DNA of 64,000 nt from Capnocytophaga felis (GTDB lineage Bacteria > Bacteroidota > Bacteroidia > Flavobacteriales > Flavobacteriaceae). The DNA lies in NCBI RefSeq assembly GCF_009684755.1, contig NZ_BLBC01000014.1, positions 62,001 through 126,000 on the forward strand. Reading direction: 5' to 3'. Of the stretch, positions 10,199 through 18,095 are shown in pieces (position 1 is the first letter of the stretch; every line of letters starts with the position of its first letter). The notes under the pieces are model-generated. The model saw only the letters and a list, made by a program, of their open reading frames with translations, made no database searches and was not told where the DNA came from. A program made the position numbers and the translations under genes.

Positions 10199-10783
10199 AT
10201 GTATGAAATTTTTGTAAATGATAAATCTATTATTCTGACAAATATAGAAGAAAATATTAACAATATCAAATTTTTTCGACTAAAAGATGTAACAATCGAT
10301 TTTATTATGTCAGAATTGAATAAAAAAGGTGTTGAAAAAATCTATCTTTATCATCCTAATGAGGAAAAACTTCTTAAAAAGTTCAAGAAGAAAATAGATG
10401 TCATCAAAGCTGGAGGAGGAATCGTAACCAACAAAAAAGGGGAAATTCTGGTGATGAAAAGACGAGGAAAATGGGATTTACCAAAAGGGAAAAAAGAAAA
10501 AGGAGAGAATATCGCCGTTTGTGCTTTGCGTGAAGTAGAAGAAGAAACAGGAGTTAAGAAGCTGAATTTGATACGATTTAGAACCATAACCTATCATATT
10601 TTTAAGCAAGATGGGAAATATTTTTTGAAAGAAACATATTGGTATGATATGGAAACGAAATACAAAGGTGTTCTTAAAGCCCAAATTGAGGAAGATATAG
10701 AAATGGTTTGTTGGAAAAAGCCTGATGAAGTTCAAGAGCTAATCAAAAAATCATATAAAAATATTCAAAAAATATTTGAATAA
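10199..10783 (+). CDS. Nudix hydrolase
   Basis: 194 aa from the ATG at 10199 (MYEIFVNDKS). The Nudix box is complete: GKKEKGENIAVCALREVEEETG matches Gx5Ex7REUxEExGU at about residues 98-119. The N-terminal 70 residues form a separate small domain typical of Bacteroidota Nudix proteins next to pyrE. The substrate, presumably a nucleoside diphosphate linked to another moiety, is not readable from sequence. An upstream in-frame extension to 10130 starts at TTG and would overlap pyrE, so I rejected it. Confidence 0.92.
   Translation: MYEIFVNDKSIILTNIEENINNIKFFRLKDVTIDFIMSELNKKGVEKIYLYHPNEEKLLKKFKKKIDVIKAGGGIVTNKKGEILVMKRRGKWDLPKGKKEKGENIAVCALREVEEETGVKKLNLIRFRTITYHIFKQDGKYFLKETYWYDMETKYKGVLKAQIEEDIEMVCWKKPDEVQELIKKSYKNIQKIFE
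10239..10269 (-). promoter_or_regulatory. pyrE promoter, located inside the Nudix coding sequence
   Basis: On the minus strand a -33 TTG (10269-10267), 20 bp, then a perfect -7 box TATATTTG (10246-10239) lie 49 bp upstream of the pyrE start. This places the promoter within codons 14-24 of the divergent Nudix gene. Confidence 0.65.
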
Positions 10784-10826
10784 ATTTATAATGTATTGAT
10801 TGTTATAAATTTAATTTTAAAATAAA

Positions 10827-11201
10827 ATGATTAAGCTGATTTTAGTGTCAGGCTTGGGAAGTTTCATAGGTGGGATTTTGAGAGTAATCATTTCTTTTAT
10901 TTTAAACATAAAATTTGACAAAACTCTGCACTTTCCTATCGGAATTATGACTGTAAATATCATTGGATGTTTTTTGATAGGTATTTTTTTTACTTATTTT
11001 AAGGAAAAATCACAATTTGGAGCATTACAGTACTTATTAATGACCGGAATTTTAGGAGGATTCACTACTTTTTCAACTTTTTCGCTCGAAACACTTCAAC
11101 TTTTTCAAAATAATGAACCAATAAAAGCAATTTTTTACGTTTCAGGTAGTGTTTTATTGGGAATTGCAGCTTGTTTTTTAGGAAGTAAAATACATTTTTA
11201 A
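10827..11201 (+). CDS. crcB: Fluoride-specific ion channel CrcB/Fluc
   Basis: 124 aa with four hydrophobic segments, the standard size of Fluc channels that export fluoride passively as dual-topology dimers. Diagnostic motifs are GGILRVIIS near residue 16, the central PIGIMTVNIIGCFLIG with the pore Asn, and GILGGFTTFSTFSLET near residues 73-88, which holds the Na+-binding break and the polar track. No crcB-type fluoride riboswitch is visible in the 43 bp upstream, so expression may be constitutive with the Nudix gene. lnt follows 19 bp later. Confidence 0.95.
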   Translation: MIKLILVSGLGSFIGGILRVIISFILNIKFDKTLHFPIGIMTVNIIGCFLIGIFFTYFKEKSQFGALQYLLMTGILGGFTTFSTFSLETLQLFQNNEPIKAIFYVSGSVLLGIAACFLGSKIHF

Positions 11202-11220
11202 TAAAAACTTAAAAGCAAAA

Positions 11221-12828
11221 ATGAAAAAAAATCTACTATTAGCAATATTATCAGGATTTCTTTTGGCTCTCTCTTGGCCTACATACGGTTTTACGGCACT
11301 GATTTTCATTGCTTTTGTTCCACTGTTATTGGCTGAACAAAACATACGTGTAAAATACAAACAAACAAAAAGAAAAGTGTTTGTAATCAGTTATTTATCT
11401 TTTCTTATTTGGAATATAATTACCACGTGGTGGATATGGCATTCAACCAAAGGCGGAGCAGTTTTTGCAATTTTAGCAAACACATTATTGATGACCATTA
11501 CATTTTTGCTTTACCATATTATTGCAAAAAAATTACCTCAAAAAACAGCATTTATCTTCCTGATTACAATATGGTTATCTTTTGAAAAATTTCATTTAAC
11601 GTGGGATGTTTCGTGGCCTTGGCTTAATTTAGGAAATGTTTTTTCCGGAAAAATTACTTGGGTTCAATGGTACGAATATACGGGAGTTTTTGGAGGTAGT
11701 TTATGGGTTTTATTTGTAAATATTTTACTTTTTTCGTTTATTAAATCATATTTTGAGCAAAAAAATAGAAAAATTCTTGCAAAAGGTGTCGGGATTTCAG
11801 TTTTATGCTTCGCTGTGCCTGTTTTGGTATCTTATTTTATGTATATCAACTATAAAGAGGAGCGAAATCCTATTGATGTAATCGTTTTACAGCCAAATAT
11901 TGACCCTTATTTTGAAAAATATCAGATTTCAAATCAAGATATAGCACAATTATTAGTAAATCTTTCTGAAAAATTATTAGATGAAAAAGTTAATTTTATC
12001 ATCACTCCTGAAACGGTTTTTGCGGATAATGTTAAGTTTGAAAACTTACAAAATTCGTGGGAATTTTCCATTTTACGTTCAATGGTGCTGAAATATCCGA
12101 ATTTGAACGTTGTCGGAGGTATTGCGATGATTGATTTCTTCAAAGAAAAATCTAAAATAACTGAGCAAAGTAATTATTTGGAAAGAGCAGACATTTGGTA
12201 TAATGATTACAATTCAGCTTTTTTGCTAAACAGAAATGATTCAATTCCTTTGTATCACAAATCAAAATTAGTAGTTGGAGTTGAAAATTTTCCATATCAA
12301 AGCGTTTTAAAACCTATTTTAGGTGAAACTTTGATAGATTTGGGAGGAACAGTTGCCTTAAAAACCACTCAGCAGGAGCGAAGTGTCTTTTTGGGTGAAA
12401 AAACGGAAGGAAAAGCAGCTCCTATTATTTGTTATGAATCCATTTATGGTGAATTTGTAACCGATTATATAAAAAAAGGAGCTAATTTCTTAGCAATTCT
12501 TACAAATGATGCTTGGTGGAAGAACACACAAGGACACAAACAGTTATTAAGTTATGCTCAATTGCGTGCCATTGAAACTCGTCGTAGTATTGCCCGAAGT
12601 GCCAACACGGGAATTTCCGCCTTTATCAATCAGCGGGGTGAAATTACCAATTCATTGGCTTACGAAAGGCAAGGAAGCTTGCGAAGTACTATCAATCTGA
12701 ATGATAAAATAACATTTTATGTAAAAGCGGGTGATTATTTGGCAAGAATTTCACTATTTTTGAGTTTGTTTATATTCTTGTACGCAATGGCGAAAAAAAG
12801 AGTTGGAGTGGTTTTGGTTAAAAAGTAA
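11221..12828 (+). CDS. lnt: Apolipoprotein N-acyltransferase
   Basis: 535 aa. Lnt transfers the third acyl chain to the N-terminal Cys of lipoproteins in the inner membrane. About seven N-terminal membrane segments are followed by the periplasmic nitrilase-like domain. The Glu-Lys-Cys triad is visible as TPETVF (Glu264), YHKSKLVVG (Lys347) and IICYES (Cys404). A last membrane segment (ISLFLSLFIFLYAMA) closes the protein. The gene lies in a plus-strand run with crcB and the secreted protein that starts 4 bp after its stop. Confidence 0.95.
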   Translation: MKKNLLLAILSGFLLALSWPTYGFTALIFIAFVPLLLAEQNIRVKYKQTKRKVFVISYLSFLIWNIITTWWIWHSTKGGAVFAILANTLLMTITFLLYHIIAKKLPQKTAFIFLITIWLSFEKFHLTWDVSWPWLNLGNVFSGKITWVQWYEYTGVFGGSLWVLFVNILLFSFIKSYFEQKNRKILAKGVGISVLCFAVPVLVSYFMYINYKEERNPIDVIVLQPNIDPYFEKYQISNQDIAQLLVNLSEKLLDEKVNFIITPETVFADNVKFENLQNSWEFSILRSMVLKYPNLNVVGGIAMIDFFKEKSKITEQSNYLERADIWYNDYNSAFLLNRNDSIPLYHKSKLVVGVENFPYQSVLKPILGETLIDLGGTVALKTTQQERSVFLGEKTEGKAAPIICYESIYGEFVTDYIKKGANFLAILTNDAWWKNTQGHKQLLSYAQLRAIETRRSIARSANTGISAFINQRGEITNSLAYERQGSLRSTINLNDKITFYVKAGDYLARISLFLSLFIFLYAMAKKRVGVVLVKK

Positions 12829-12832
12829 TTTT

Positions 12833-13768
12833 ATGAGAAGAGTTTTAACTTGTTTGTTGGCAGCTTGTTTATGTTCATTAAATATTTACGCTCAAAAAAG
12901 AATGAAAATAAAAATACAGAAAATCAGTAATATAGAAGATTTTCCCAGCGGTTCGGGATTGGGAGCAAATGGGGAAAAATTGTATGCCATTGGTGATGAT
13001 AGTCCGTTTTTGTATGTTATAGATTCGGATTTTCAGGTAGAAAATAAAATTTCACTATTGGAAGTTCCCACAGAAGATTTTAAAAGCAATCGCATCAAAA
13101 AGAAAAAGAAAGCTGATTTTGAAACTCTGGAAATCATTTCGGAAAATGAACTTGTCATCTTTGGATCAGGCTCCAAATCGCCACAACGTGATGTATTTGT
13201 ACGAGTTTTTTTGAACGAATCAACGATAGAAAGATATTCTATTTCAATGCTTTATACTCATTTAAGAGAATTACCACTGTTAAAAGATTTGGAATTAAAT
13301 ATTGAAGCAACTGCTTTTTCTGACGGATTTTTATATCTATTCAATAGAACGAATAATATTATAATAAAGTTTGACTATCAGGAATTTATATCATATTTAA
13401 AAACAGAAAATCTTCCCAAGATTGAAATAATTCAGGTTTCTCTTCCTAAAATTGAGGGCATTGAAGCAGGTTTTTCAGGAGCTACGTTTTTTGATAAATC
13501 GAAGATTCTTTTTACGGCTTCGGTTGAAGCTACCGATGATACCTACAACGATGGAGAGATTATTGGAAGCTTAGCAGGAATAATTGATATTTCCGATTTT
13601 CAAAAGGCAAAAGTAACTCATTATAATTTTATTCCGAGTGAAAATCCCATAAAGGTAGAATCCGTTACTATATTGCCGTCAAAATCAACTCGTAATACGA
13701 ACGTTGTCTTTATAACTGACGATGACAACGGAAACACAAAGCTCATTAAAGCAACTTTGAAAATATAG
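12833..13768 (+). CDS. Secreted protein, probably a beta-propeller
   Basis: 311 aa from the ATG at 12833. The mature protein is exported: MRR, a hydrophobic core, then IYAQ. It contains recurring strand patterns such as KLYAIGDDSPFLYVID, FLYLFNRTNNIIIKFD and ITDDDNGNTKLIKA, compatible with a beta-propeller related to Bacteroidota phytase-like/DUF6929 proteins. That family link is uncertain. No catalytic residues can be named. The longer frame (from 12803) would overlap lnt and remove the signal peptide from the N-terminus, so I chose the inner ATG. Confidence 0.7.
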   Translation: MRRVLTCLLAACLCSLNIYAQKRMKIKIQKISNIEDFPSGSGLGANGEKLYAIGDDSPFLYVIDSDFQVENKISLLEVPTEDFKSNRIKKKKKADFETLEIISENELVIFGSGSKSPQRDVFVRVFLNESTIERYSISMLYTHLRELPLLKDLELNIEATAFSDGFLYLFNRTNNIIIKFDYQEFISYLKTENLPKIEIIQVSLPKIEGIEAGFSGATFFDKSKILFTASVEATDDTYNDGEIIGSLAGIIDISDFQKAKVTHYNFIPSENPIKVESVTILPSKSTRNTNVVFITDDDNGNTKLIKATLKI

Positions 13769-13771
13769 GTC

Positions 13772-13899
13772 GTGTTATGAAAAAGTATAATGATAGTTAT
13801 TGTCAGGCTAAACTAAGTCGAAACCTTGTAATAATGAGGCTTCGACTTCGCTCAGCCTGACAGAAATATTCTCTTTTTTTAAGACATTCATACTTTTTG
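13772..13899. repeat. dispersed long palindromic element, copy 1
   Basis: About 128 bp with nested inverted arms. The outer arm GTGTTATGAAAAAGTAT pairs loosely with ATACTTTTT at the right edge. The inner arm 13801-13823 (TGTCAGGCTnAnCnnAGTCGAA type) pairs with 13840-13862 (CTTCGACTTCGCTCAGCCTG core). The left inner arm is partly decayed. A second, better preserved copy with the same outer and inner arms is at 33338-33464. The element fills the gap between convergent genes and could also act as a bidirectional terminator. Confidence 0.8.
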
Positions 13900-13919
13900 A
13901 ATCTCTTCCAAAATATAAT

Positions 13920-14696
13920 TTATCGGAAATTACGTTCAAATTTTCCGTAAAGTAAATCCAAATAATAGCGAGATTCTTCCGTAAGATTAGGATTTTCAAA
14001 ATATTCTTTTTCAATGATGGGTAGTACAATTTTAGCAAGTTTAGTGCTTGTTATCCAATTTTGTATTTGATTATTAAACTCAGGATTATCCGAAAAAGAA
14101 TGAGAATAATAACCATCAGAATCAACATAATAATACATCATTATCTGTAAATGTTCGAGAGCAAGTGGGGAAGAGGTTAGTTTACTTTCCCAAATTCCGA
14201 GCAGATGTTCAGTTGGAAGTCCCGCTAAATCAAACATCAAGATATAATTTATTGCATTATCTCCCTGACTTTTATTGTAATTTGTAAGTATATATCTTAT
14301 GAATTCTGCCGAAAAGCGTTTCATAAAATCCAACTCGGTTTGTCGCCAACAATCTTTTTCAAAATGGCATTTGTCCAATATAATTTCGGTAGAATGTCTT
14401 ATTGTTGCATCTTCCGCTAATAGTTCAAGTATTCGAGGTAAGAAGTGTTTGATTTCATATCCCGTCTCATCATAATGTACAGCATCTAAGTAATCATAAA
14501 TGGCAGACGCAGAAAGTTCGCATACAGGAGTTCGTAAAAGTTCTTGCATTCTCTCCGAAGATACACAACACGGAGTACATACATTTAGTGTTCCATTAAG
14601 TGAATATTGAAAAATATCATAGGCTTCTTCTATAAGTAACCGTATAGGCTTACTTACTTTAGGCGTATTTTTTTCCGGACGTGTTTTTATTTTCAT
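13920..14696 (-). CDS. Hypothetical protein with a Cys-rich patch
   Basis: 258 aa from the ATG at 14696 (MKIKTRPEKN). The upstream in-frame extension to 14747 would put the -7 box TAATTTTG (14731-14724, minus strand) inside the coding region, so I rejected it. The protein is mostly helical, with the cluster VCTPCCVS near residues 39-46 and long acidic/aromatic helices (ALEHLQIMMYYYVD). I do not recognise a family. The isolated position between a repeat element and the transketolase terminator suggests a monocistronic accessory gene. Confidence 0.7.
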   Translation of the reverse strand: MKIKTRPEKNTPKVSKPIRLLIEEAYDIFQYSLNGTLNVCTPCCVSSERMQELLRTPVCELSASAIYDYLDAVHYDETGYEIKHFLPRILELLAEDATIRHSTEIILDKCHFEKDCWRQTELDFMKRFSAEFIRYILTNYNKSQGDNAINYILMFDLAGLPTEHLLGIWESKLTSSPLALEHLQIMMYYYVDSDGYYSHSFSDNPEFNNQIQNWITSTKLAKIVLPIIEKEYFENPNLTEESRYYLDLLYGKFERNFR

Positions 14697-14723
14697 CAGA
14701 TTTATTGTATTTTGATTACGCAA

Positions 14724-14731
14724 CAAAATTA
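14724..14731 (-). promoter_or_regulatory. -7 box for the gene at 13920-14696
   Basis: TAATTTTG on the minus strand is a perfect TAnnTTTG match 28 bp upstream of the chosen ATG. No TTG at 19-20 bp was found. Confidence 0.5.
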
Positions 14732-14787
14732 GAATAACCATACGCAATCTTTTTACGTAATTGGTTTTTTATCAATAAAATTAAAAC

Positions 14788-14821
14788 AAACAGGCTGAAA
14801 AAATTCATTCTCAGCCCGTTT
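14788..14821 (-). terminator. terminator of the transketolase C-subunit operon
   Basis: A stem (14788-14798 with 14811-14821, 10 of 11 paired) with a 12-nt loop sits just downstream of the stop at 14855 on the minus strand. Confidence 0.7.
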
Positions 14822-14854
14822 TATTTTAGATAAAATGTATATTTCTTTTCCGAA

Positions 14855-15805
14855 TTACTTTCGTTTCAATACTTTCTCCACAGCTTTTAGAATGCCGTCT
14901 TTATCGAGTCCGTATTTTTTCATTAGTTCGGCAGGTGTTCCCGATTCTCCGAATGTGTCATTCACCGCTACCAGTTCTTGCGGAATAGGGAACCTTTGTG
15001 CAAGAACACGCGATACGCTTTCGCCTAATCCTCCGTAGTAATTGTGTTCTTCACAAGTAACGATACATTTGGTTTTCTTTACGGAATTTAAAATAATTTC
15101 CTCGTCCAAAGGTTTTATGGTGTGAATGTTAATTACTTCGGCAGAAATACCTTGCTTTTCCAATTCATCAGCAGCAAGTAAGGCTTCCCAAACTAAATGT
15201 CCTGTGGCGACGATAGTTACGTCTTTCCCTTCGGTGAGAAGAATTCCTTTACCGATTTCAAATTTTTGGTCTTCCGGAGTAAAATTTGCTACCGTCGGAC
15301 GCCCGAAACGCAAGTAAACCGGACCTACATAATCGGCAATGGCAATAGTAGCCGCTTTGGTTTGATTATAGTCGCACGGATTGATAACTACCATTCCGGG
15401 GAGCATTTTCATCAGACCGATGTCTTCCAAAATTTGGTGCGTTGCTCCGTCTTCCCCTAATGTAAGTCCTGCGTGTGAGGCACAAATCTTTACATTTTTG
15501 CCTGAATATGCAATCGACTGACGGATTTGGTCATACACCCTTCCCGTTGAAAATGCGGCAAATGTACCCGTAAACGGAATTTTTCCTCCGATGGTAAGTC
15601 CCGCCGCGATGCCCATCATATTGGCTTCTGCAATACCAATTTGGAAGAAACGCTCAGGGTTTTCTTCAATAAACTTCTCCATTTTGAGCGACCCGATAAG
15701 GTCAGCACAAAGTGCCACTACGTTAGGATTGGTACGCCCAAGCTCAGCCAATCCCGCCCCGAAACCGCTTCGAGTATCCTTCTTTCCTGTGTCTGTATAT
15801 TTCAT
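14855..15805 (-). CDS. Transketolase, C-terminal subunit (split enzyme)
   Basis: 316 aa corresponding to the pyrimidine-binding and C-terminal domains of transketolase. In a split enzyme this half pairs with an N-terminal subunit that binds TPP diphosphate. The catalytic-glutamate region is seen as FFQIGIAEANMMGIAAGLT, with ASHAGLTLGEDGATHQ and the C-terminal TCEEHNYYGGLGE also conserved. It acts in the non-oxidative pentose phosphate pathway. Its partner gene (22219-23064) is on the same strand but about 6.4 kb away, although such halves are usually adjacent. A lipoprotein gene ends 8 bp upstream. Confidence 0.93.
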   Translation of the reverse strand: MKYTDTGKKDTRSGFGAGLAELGRTNPNVVALCADLIGSLKMEKFIEENPERFFQIGIAEANMMGIAAGLTIGGKIPFTGTFAAFSTGRVYDQIRQSIAYSGKNVKICASHAGLTLGEDGATHQILEDIGLMKMLPGMVVINPCDYNQTKAATIAIADYVGPVYLRFGRPTVANFTPEDQKFEIGKGILLTEGKDVTIVATGHLVWEALLAADELEKQGISAEVINIHTIKPLDEEIILNSVKKTKCIVTCEEHNYYGGLGESVSRVLAQRFPIPQELVAVNDTFGESGTPAELMKKYGLDKDGILKAVEKVLKRK

Positions 15806-15813
15806 AATTGTAT

Positions 15814-16710
15814 TTATTCGATGATTTTTCCGTTATTAATGTCTATTTTAATTGTTTTTGTTCCTTCTTCAAACTGTTCTTGTTTCTCATTATCTTCATA
15901 CTGAAGTGTATAATTTACTATAAAAGTCCAAATATTTTCAGCTTTATTTACTTGAGTTACTCGGCTTAGAAACACTCTTTTAGCAGGAAATATTTTCTCA
16001 GAATCAATTTGCCAAACAATATTATTATCTTTAATATTTATCCTTTTAAATAGATGTTTTTCATCTCCGAACTCAATAGCTTCTTCCTGATTTAACGCAT
16101 ATATTTTGTCAGGATTAATTAAGGATTTTGATTTTGCCTTAAACAAGAACTGCCATTTATCATTGTAAATATAAAAATCTCTATCGGAATTTCCAGTTAC
16201 TTGAACAAGAAAATTCGAATTATTCCAACTACGTATATCAAGAATATCGCCGTTCCAATCATAGGATTTATTATCTATTTTAACAAAAATATCCTTATGA
16301 AGCACAAAAGAAAAAAGTATATAATACGGATTTACCGAAGTATTTCCTTGTTCCGCCCAATCACGTGTTATATCAATCCAAATGAAACCATTTTCTTTTA
16401 ATCGACTTATGTTAGGTGTAAAACCCTTTACTAAATACGTTTTTTCTCCTTTTTTTACTTCTTTAGGAATAGGCTCTTTGTGTGAAACTACGATTTTTTT
16501 ATTCTGAATTTTATATAAAAACAACTCAAAATCTTTCTTTCCTACAACAATTTCAAAATCTTTTCCTAATGAAATTCTCTCAATAGAAATATCTTGTGGA
16601 ATATTTCTTTCTCGTTTAAATAGCTCAAGAAACTCTTGTCTGTTCGGTTCACTTTCTTTATTGCACGATAACATAACTATCGACAATAATATAAAAACTA
16701 ATCTTTTCAT
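15814..16710 (-). CDS. Lipoprotein of unknown function, predicted surface-exposed
   Basis: 298 aa. The signal peptide ends with the lipobox LSC (Cys16). The residues after Cys (NKESE) resemble the Lys-acid lipoprotein export signal known in Capnocytophaga and Bacteroides, so exposure on the outer membrane surface is predicted. The mature part alternates beta strands and has several Trp residues (NGFIWIDITRDWAEQ, KSYDWNGD, NDKWQFLF). I do not recognise the domain. It is compactly linked to the transketolase C gene downstream and the kinase-like gene upstream. Confidence 0.75.
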   Translation of the reverse strand: MKRLVFILLSIVMLSCNKESEPNRQEFLELFKRERNIPQDISIERISLGKDFEIVVGKKDFELFLYKIQNKKIVVSHKEPIPKEVKKGEKTYLVKGFTPNISRLKENGFIWIDITRDWAEQGNTSVNPYYILFSFVLHKDIFVKIDNKSYDWNGDILDIRSWNNSNFLVQVTGNSDRDFYIYNDKWQFLFKAKSKSLINPDKIYALNQEEAIEFGDEKHLFKRINIKDNNIVWQIDSEKIFPAKRVFLSRVTQVNKAENIWTFIVNYTLQYEDNEKQEQFEEGTKTIKIDINNGKIIE

Positions 16711-16740
16711 TGTGTTGAATTTTAAAAATATAAACTATTA

Positions 16741-17367
16741 TTATTCCCAAAAACTATCTTCCAAATAGAAAACAGTATCAATAAAAGCCAAAACTCCATC
16801 AACAGTAAGTACATTCTCATCGTGTAAATCTTCGAGTATAATTCCTAATTCTTGGTTTTTATAATCATTATTTCGGATAAGTTGAAATCCATTATTAGCC
16901 ATAAATTCTCTTACATTTTCTAATGAAGTTAATTCGGTTGCTTTTACAAATTTCTGTTGTACAACTGCATATAAAATATTTTTATCTTTATAAAATCCTA
17001 ATAACTTGTATGCAGTATCCGGAAAAAAATAATTATTTAAAAGCAAATTATAAAAGTAATCCAACCAAGATAGGTAGTAAATACTGTCATTAAGTTTTAT
17101 TACATACTCTTCCTGATGCAAATATACCTTTTGTTCTGCACCTTGCGATATAAACTTATCAATGTCAATGGTGTGAATCCATAAATTATTTTCTTCTATC
17201 CATTGGCAGAGTTTCTCCGTTTCCTTACTTTTGTTTTGCTCTTTTTCTTCAACCATTGTACTTGTTCCCGAGCTTCTTCTAAGGTAACAGGCAATTGTTT
17301 GGATAGGTTCTCCATACTTAACTTCGCCCTTTCCTGAAAGGATATTTTGTAACTCATTTTTAATCAT
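16741..17367 (-). CDS. Stand-alone kinase domain of the polyvalent-protein type
   Basis: 208 aa. The C-terminal 140 residues match the Kinase-PolyVal fold found in giant polyvalent proteins of Bacteroidota mobile elements: a glycine-loop-like SQGAEQKVYLHQEEYVIKLND with the presumed ATP Lys, a bulky YLSWLDYFYN helix, the catalytic-loop equivalent IILEDLHDENVL (His-Asp...Asn), and AFIDTVFYLED in place of DFG. These elements suggest an active or recently active kinase fold. Here the domain is free and has only a 60-residue N-terminal extension. It lies downstream of an HU-like gene and an AT-rich gap, which fits a remnant of an integrated mobile element or a domesticated toxin/effector. The substrate is unknown. 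Confidence 0.7.
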   Translation of the reverse strand: MIKNELQNILSGKGEVKYGEPIQTIACYLRRSSGTSTMVEEKEQNKSKETEKLCQWIEENNLWIHTIDIDKFISQGAEQKVYLHQEEYVIKLNDSIYYLSWLDYFYNLLLNNYFFPDTAYKLLGFYKDKNILYAVVQQKFVKATELTSLENVREFMANNGFQLIRNNDYKNQELGIILEDLHDENVLTVDGVLAFIDTVFYLEDSFWE

Positions 17368-17400
17368 TTGTATTTATTATTCAATATAAAAAATAATAAA

Positions 17401-17503
17401 ACTTATAACTTAAAATATAAGTCATTTATTTTATATATAAAACTTCATCAACTTGTATATATATTTTTATAAACTTATATATATATCTTCGATAAGATAT
17501 ATA
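17401..17503. repeat. AT-rich inverted repeats between HU-like and kinase genes
   Basis: Two small palindromes occur in the 201-bp gap. The first is a 7-bp pair 17401-17407/17416-17422. The second is a perfect 10-bp pair 17480-17489/17494-17503 with a 4-nt loop. The surrounding sequence is nearly pure A/T with TATATA runs. They could be operator sites, a leader structure of the kinase transcript, or simply low-complexity sequence. Confidence 0.45.
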
Positions 17504-17568
17504 CATATAATTTTAAAAATACACTTACTCGTATATCAATGAATTGAGACTTCTTTCTGAAAATAAAA

Positions 17569-17958
17569 TTATTTTTTGTATTTTTCGTATTTGATAACGC
17601 GTTGCATTTCCTTTAAATCCACTCCGGGTGTAAACTGAATTTTATTGCTTTTAATTAAAGCAGGATTAAATTTCTCCGAGGATTCTGCACCTTCACTTGA
17701 GATAGTAATTCTGAAACTCCCGAAGTCGCCTAACCGAACGATACGTCCTTCCGAAAGATGTTTTACTAATACTTTGGTCAAATCATTTAATACTGCTAAA
17801 ACATCTGTGTCCGACACGGTTGATGAACCTGTCGCAATTTCTTTAGCAAGAGCACGGAAAGATATTTCGCCGTCTGCTTTTGCACTTGCATAAAATTTAG
17901 GTTTAGCTTCTTTGTCTAAAAGGTTTTTTCTTTCTACGATATTGTATTTTACTGCCAT
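17569..17958 (-). CDS. HU-like DNA-binding protein (HU-HIG type)
   Basis: 129 aa. It follows the Bacteroidota HU-HIG pattern: VKYNIVERKN at the start, FYASAKADGEISFRALAKEIA, a helix-turn VSDTDVLAVLNDL, then EGRIVRLGDFGSFRITISSEG and a basic tail. Proteins of this group bind DNA and compact or bend it; many are encoded near mobile or variable loci. No RBS or strong promoter is obvious upstream. It may be co-transcribed with the kinase-like gene 201 bp downstream. Confidence 0.9.
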   Translation of the reverse strand: MAVKYNIVERKNLLDKEAKPKFYASAKADGEISFRALAKEIATGSSTVSDTDVLAVLNDLTKVLVKHLSEGRIVRLGDFGSFRITISSEGAESSEKFNPALIKSNKIQFTPGVDLKEMQRVIKYEKYKK

Positions 17959-18030
17959 AATAATAAGTTTTTTAAAGTTTATAATATATATAAGATGTGA
18001 TGATTTTAGTTGAGATTTGAAACCAATAAG

Positions 18031-18079
18031 CGGAGCAAAGTCTGATTTTATGCTTTTTTTCGTTGAAAACTTTGCTCCG
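18031..18079 (-). terminator. terminator of the aminotransferase gene
   Basis: A perfect 11-bp GC-rich stem (18031-18041 and 18069-18079) with a 27-nt T-rich loop lies 17 bp after the aminotransferase stop on the minus strand. Confidence 0.65.
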
Positions 18080-18095
18080 TTTGATTGTTGTTTTT

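Noticed and set aside
10784-10826. fluoride riboswitch before crcB
   Set aside because: The 43-bp gap is almost pure A/T and has none of the conserved G-rich fluoride-aptamer sequences.
11423-11430. CCACGTGG palindrome as a parS site
   Set aside because: It lies inside lnt and simply encodes Thr-Trp-Trp; only the 8-bp centre resembles parS and the flanks do not match. Other CCACGTG pieces (for example near 57606 in rlmD) are also coding.
17440-17510. TATATA repeats as a CRISPR-like or microsatellite array
   Set aside because: No regular unit length or spacers; low-complexity AT sequence with two isolated palindromes only.
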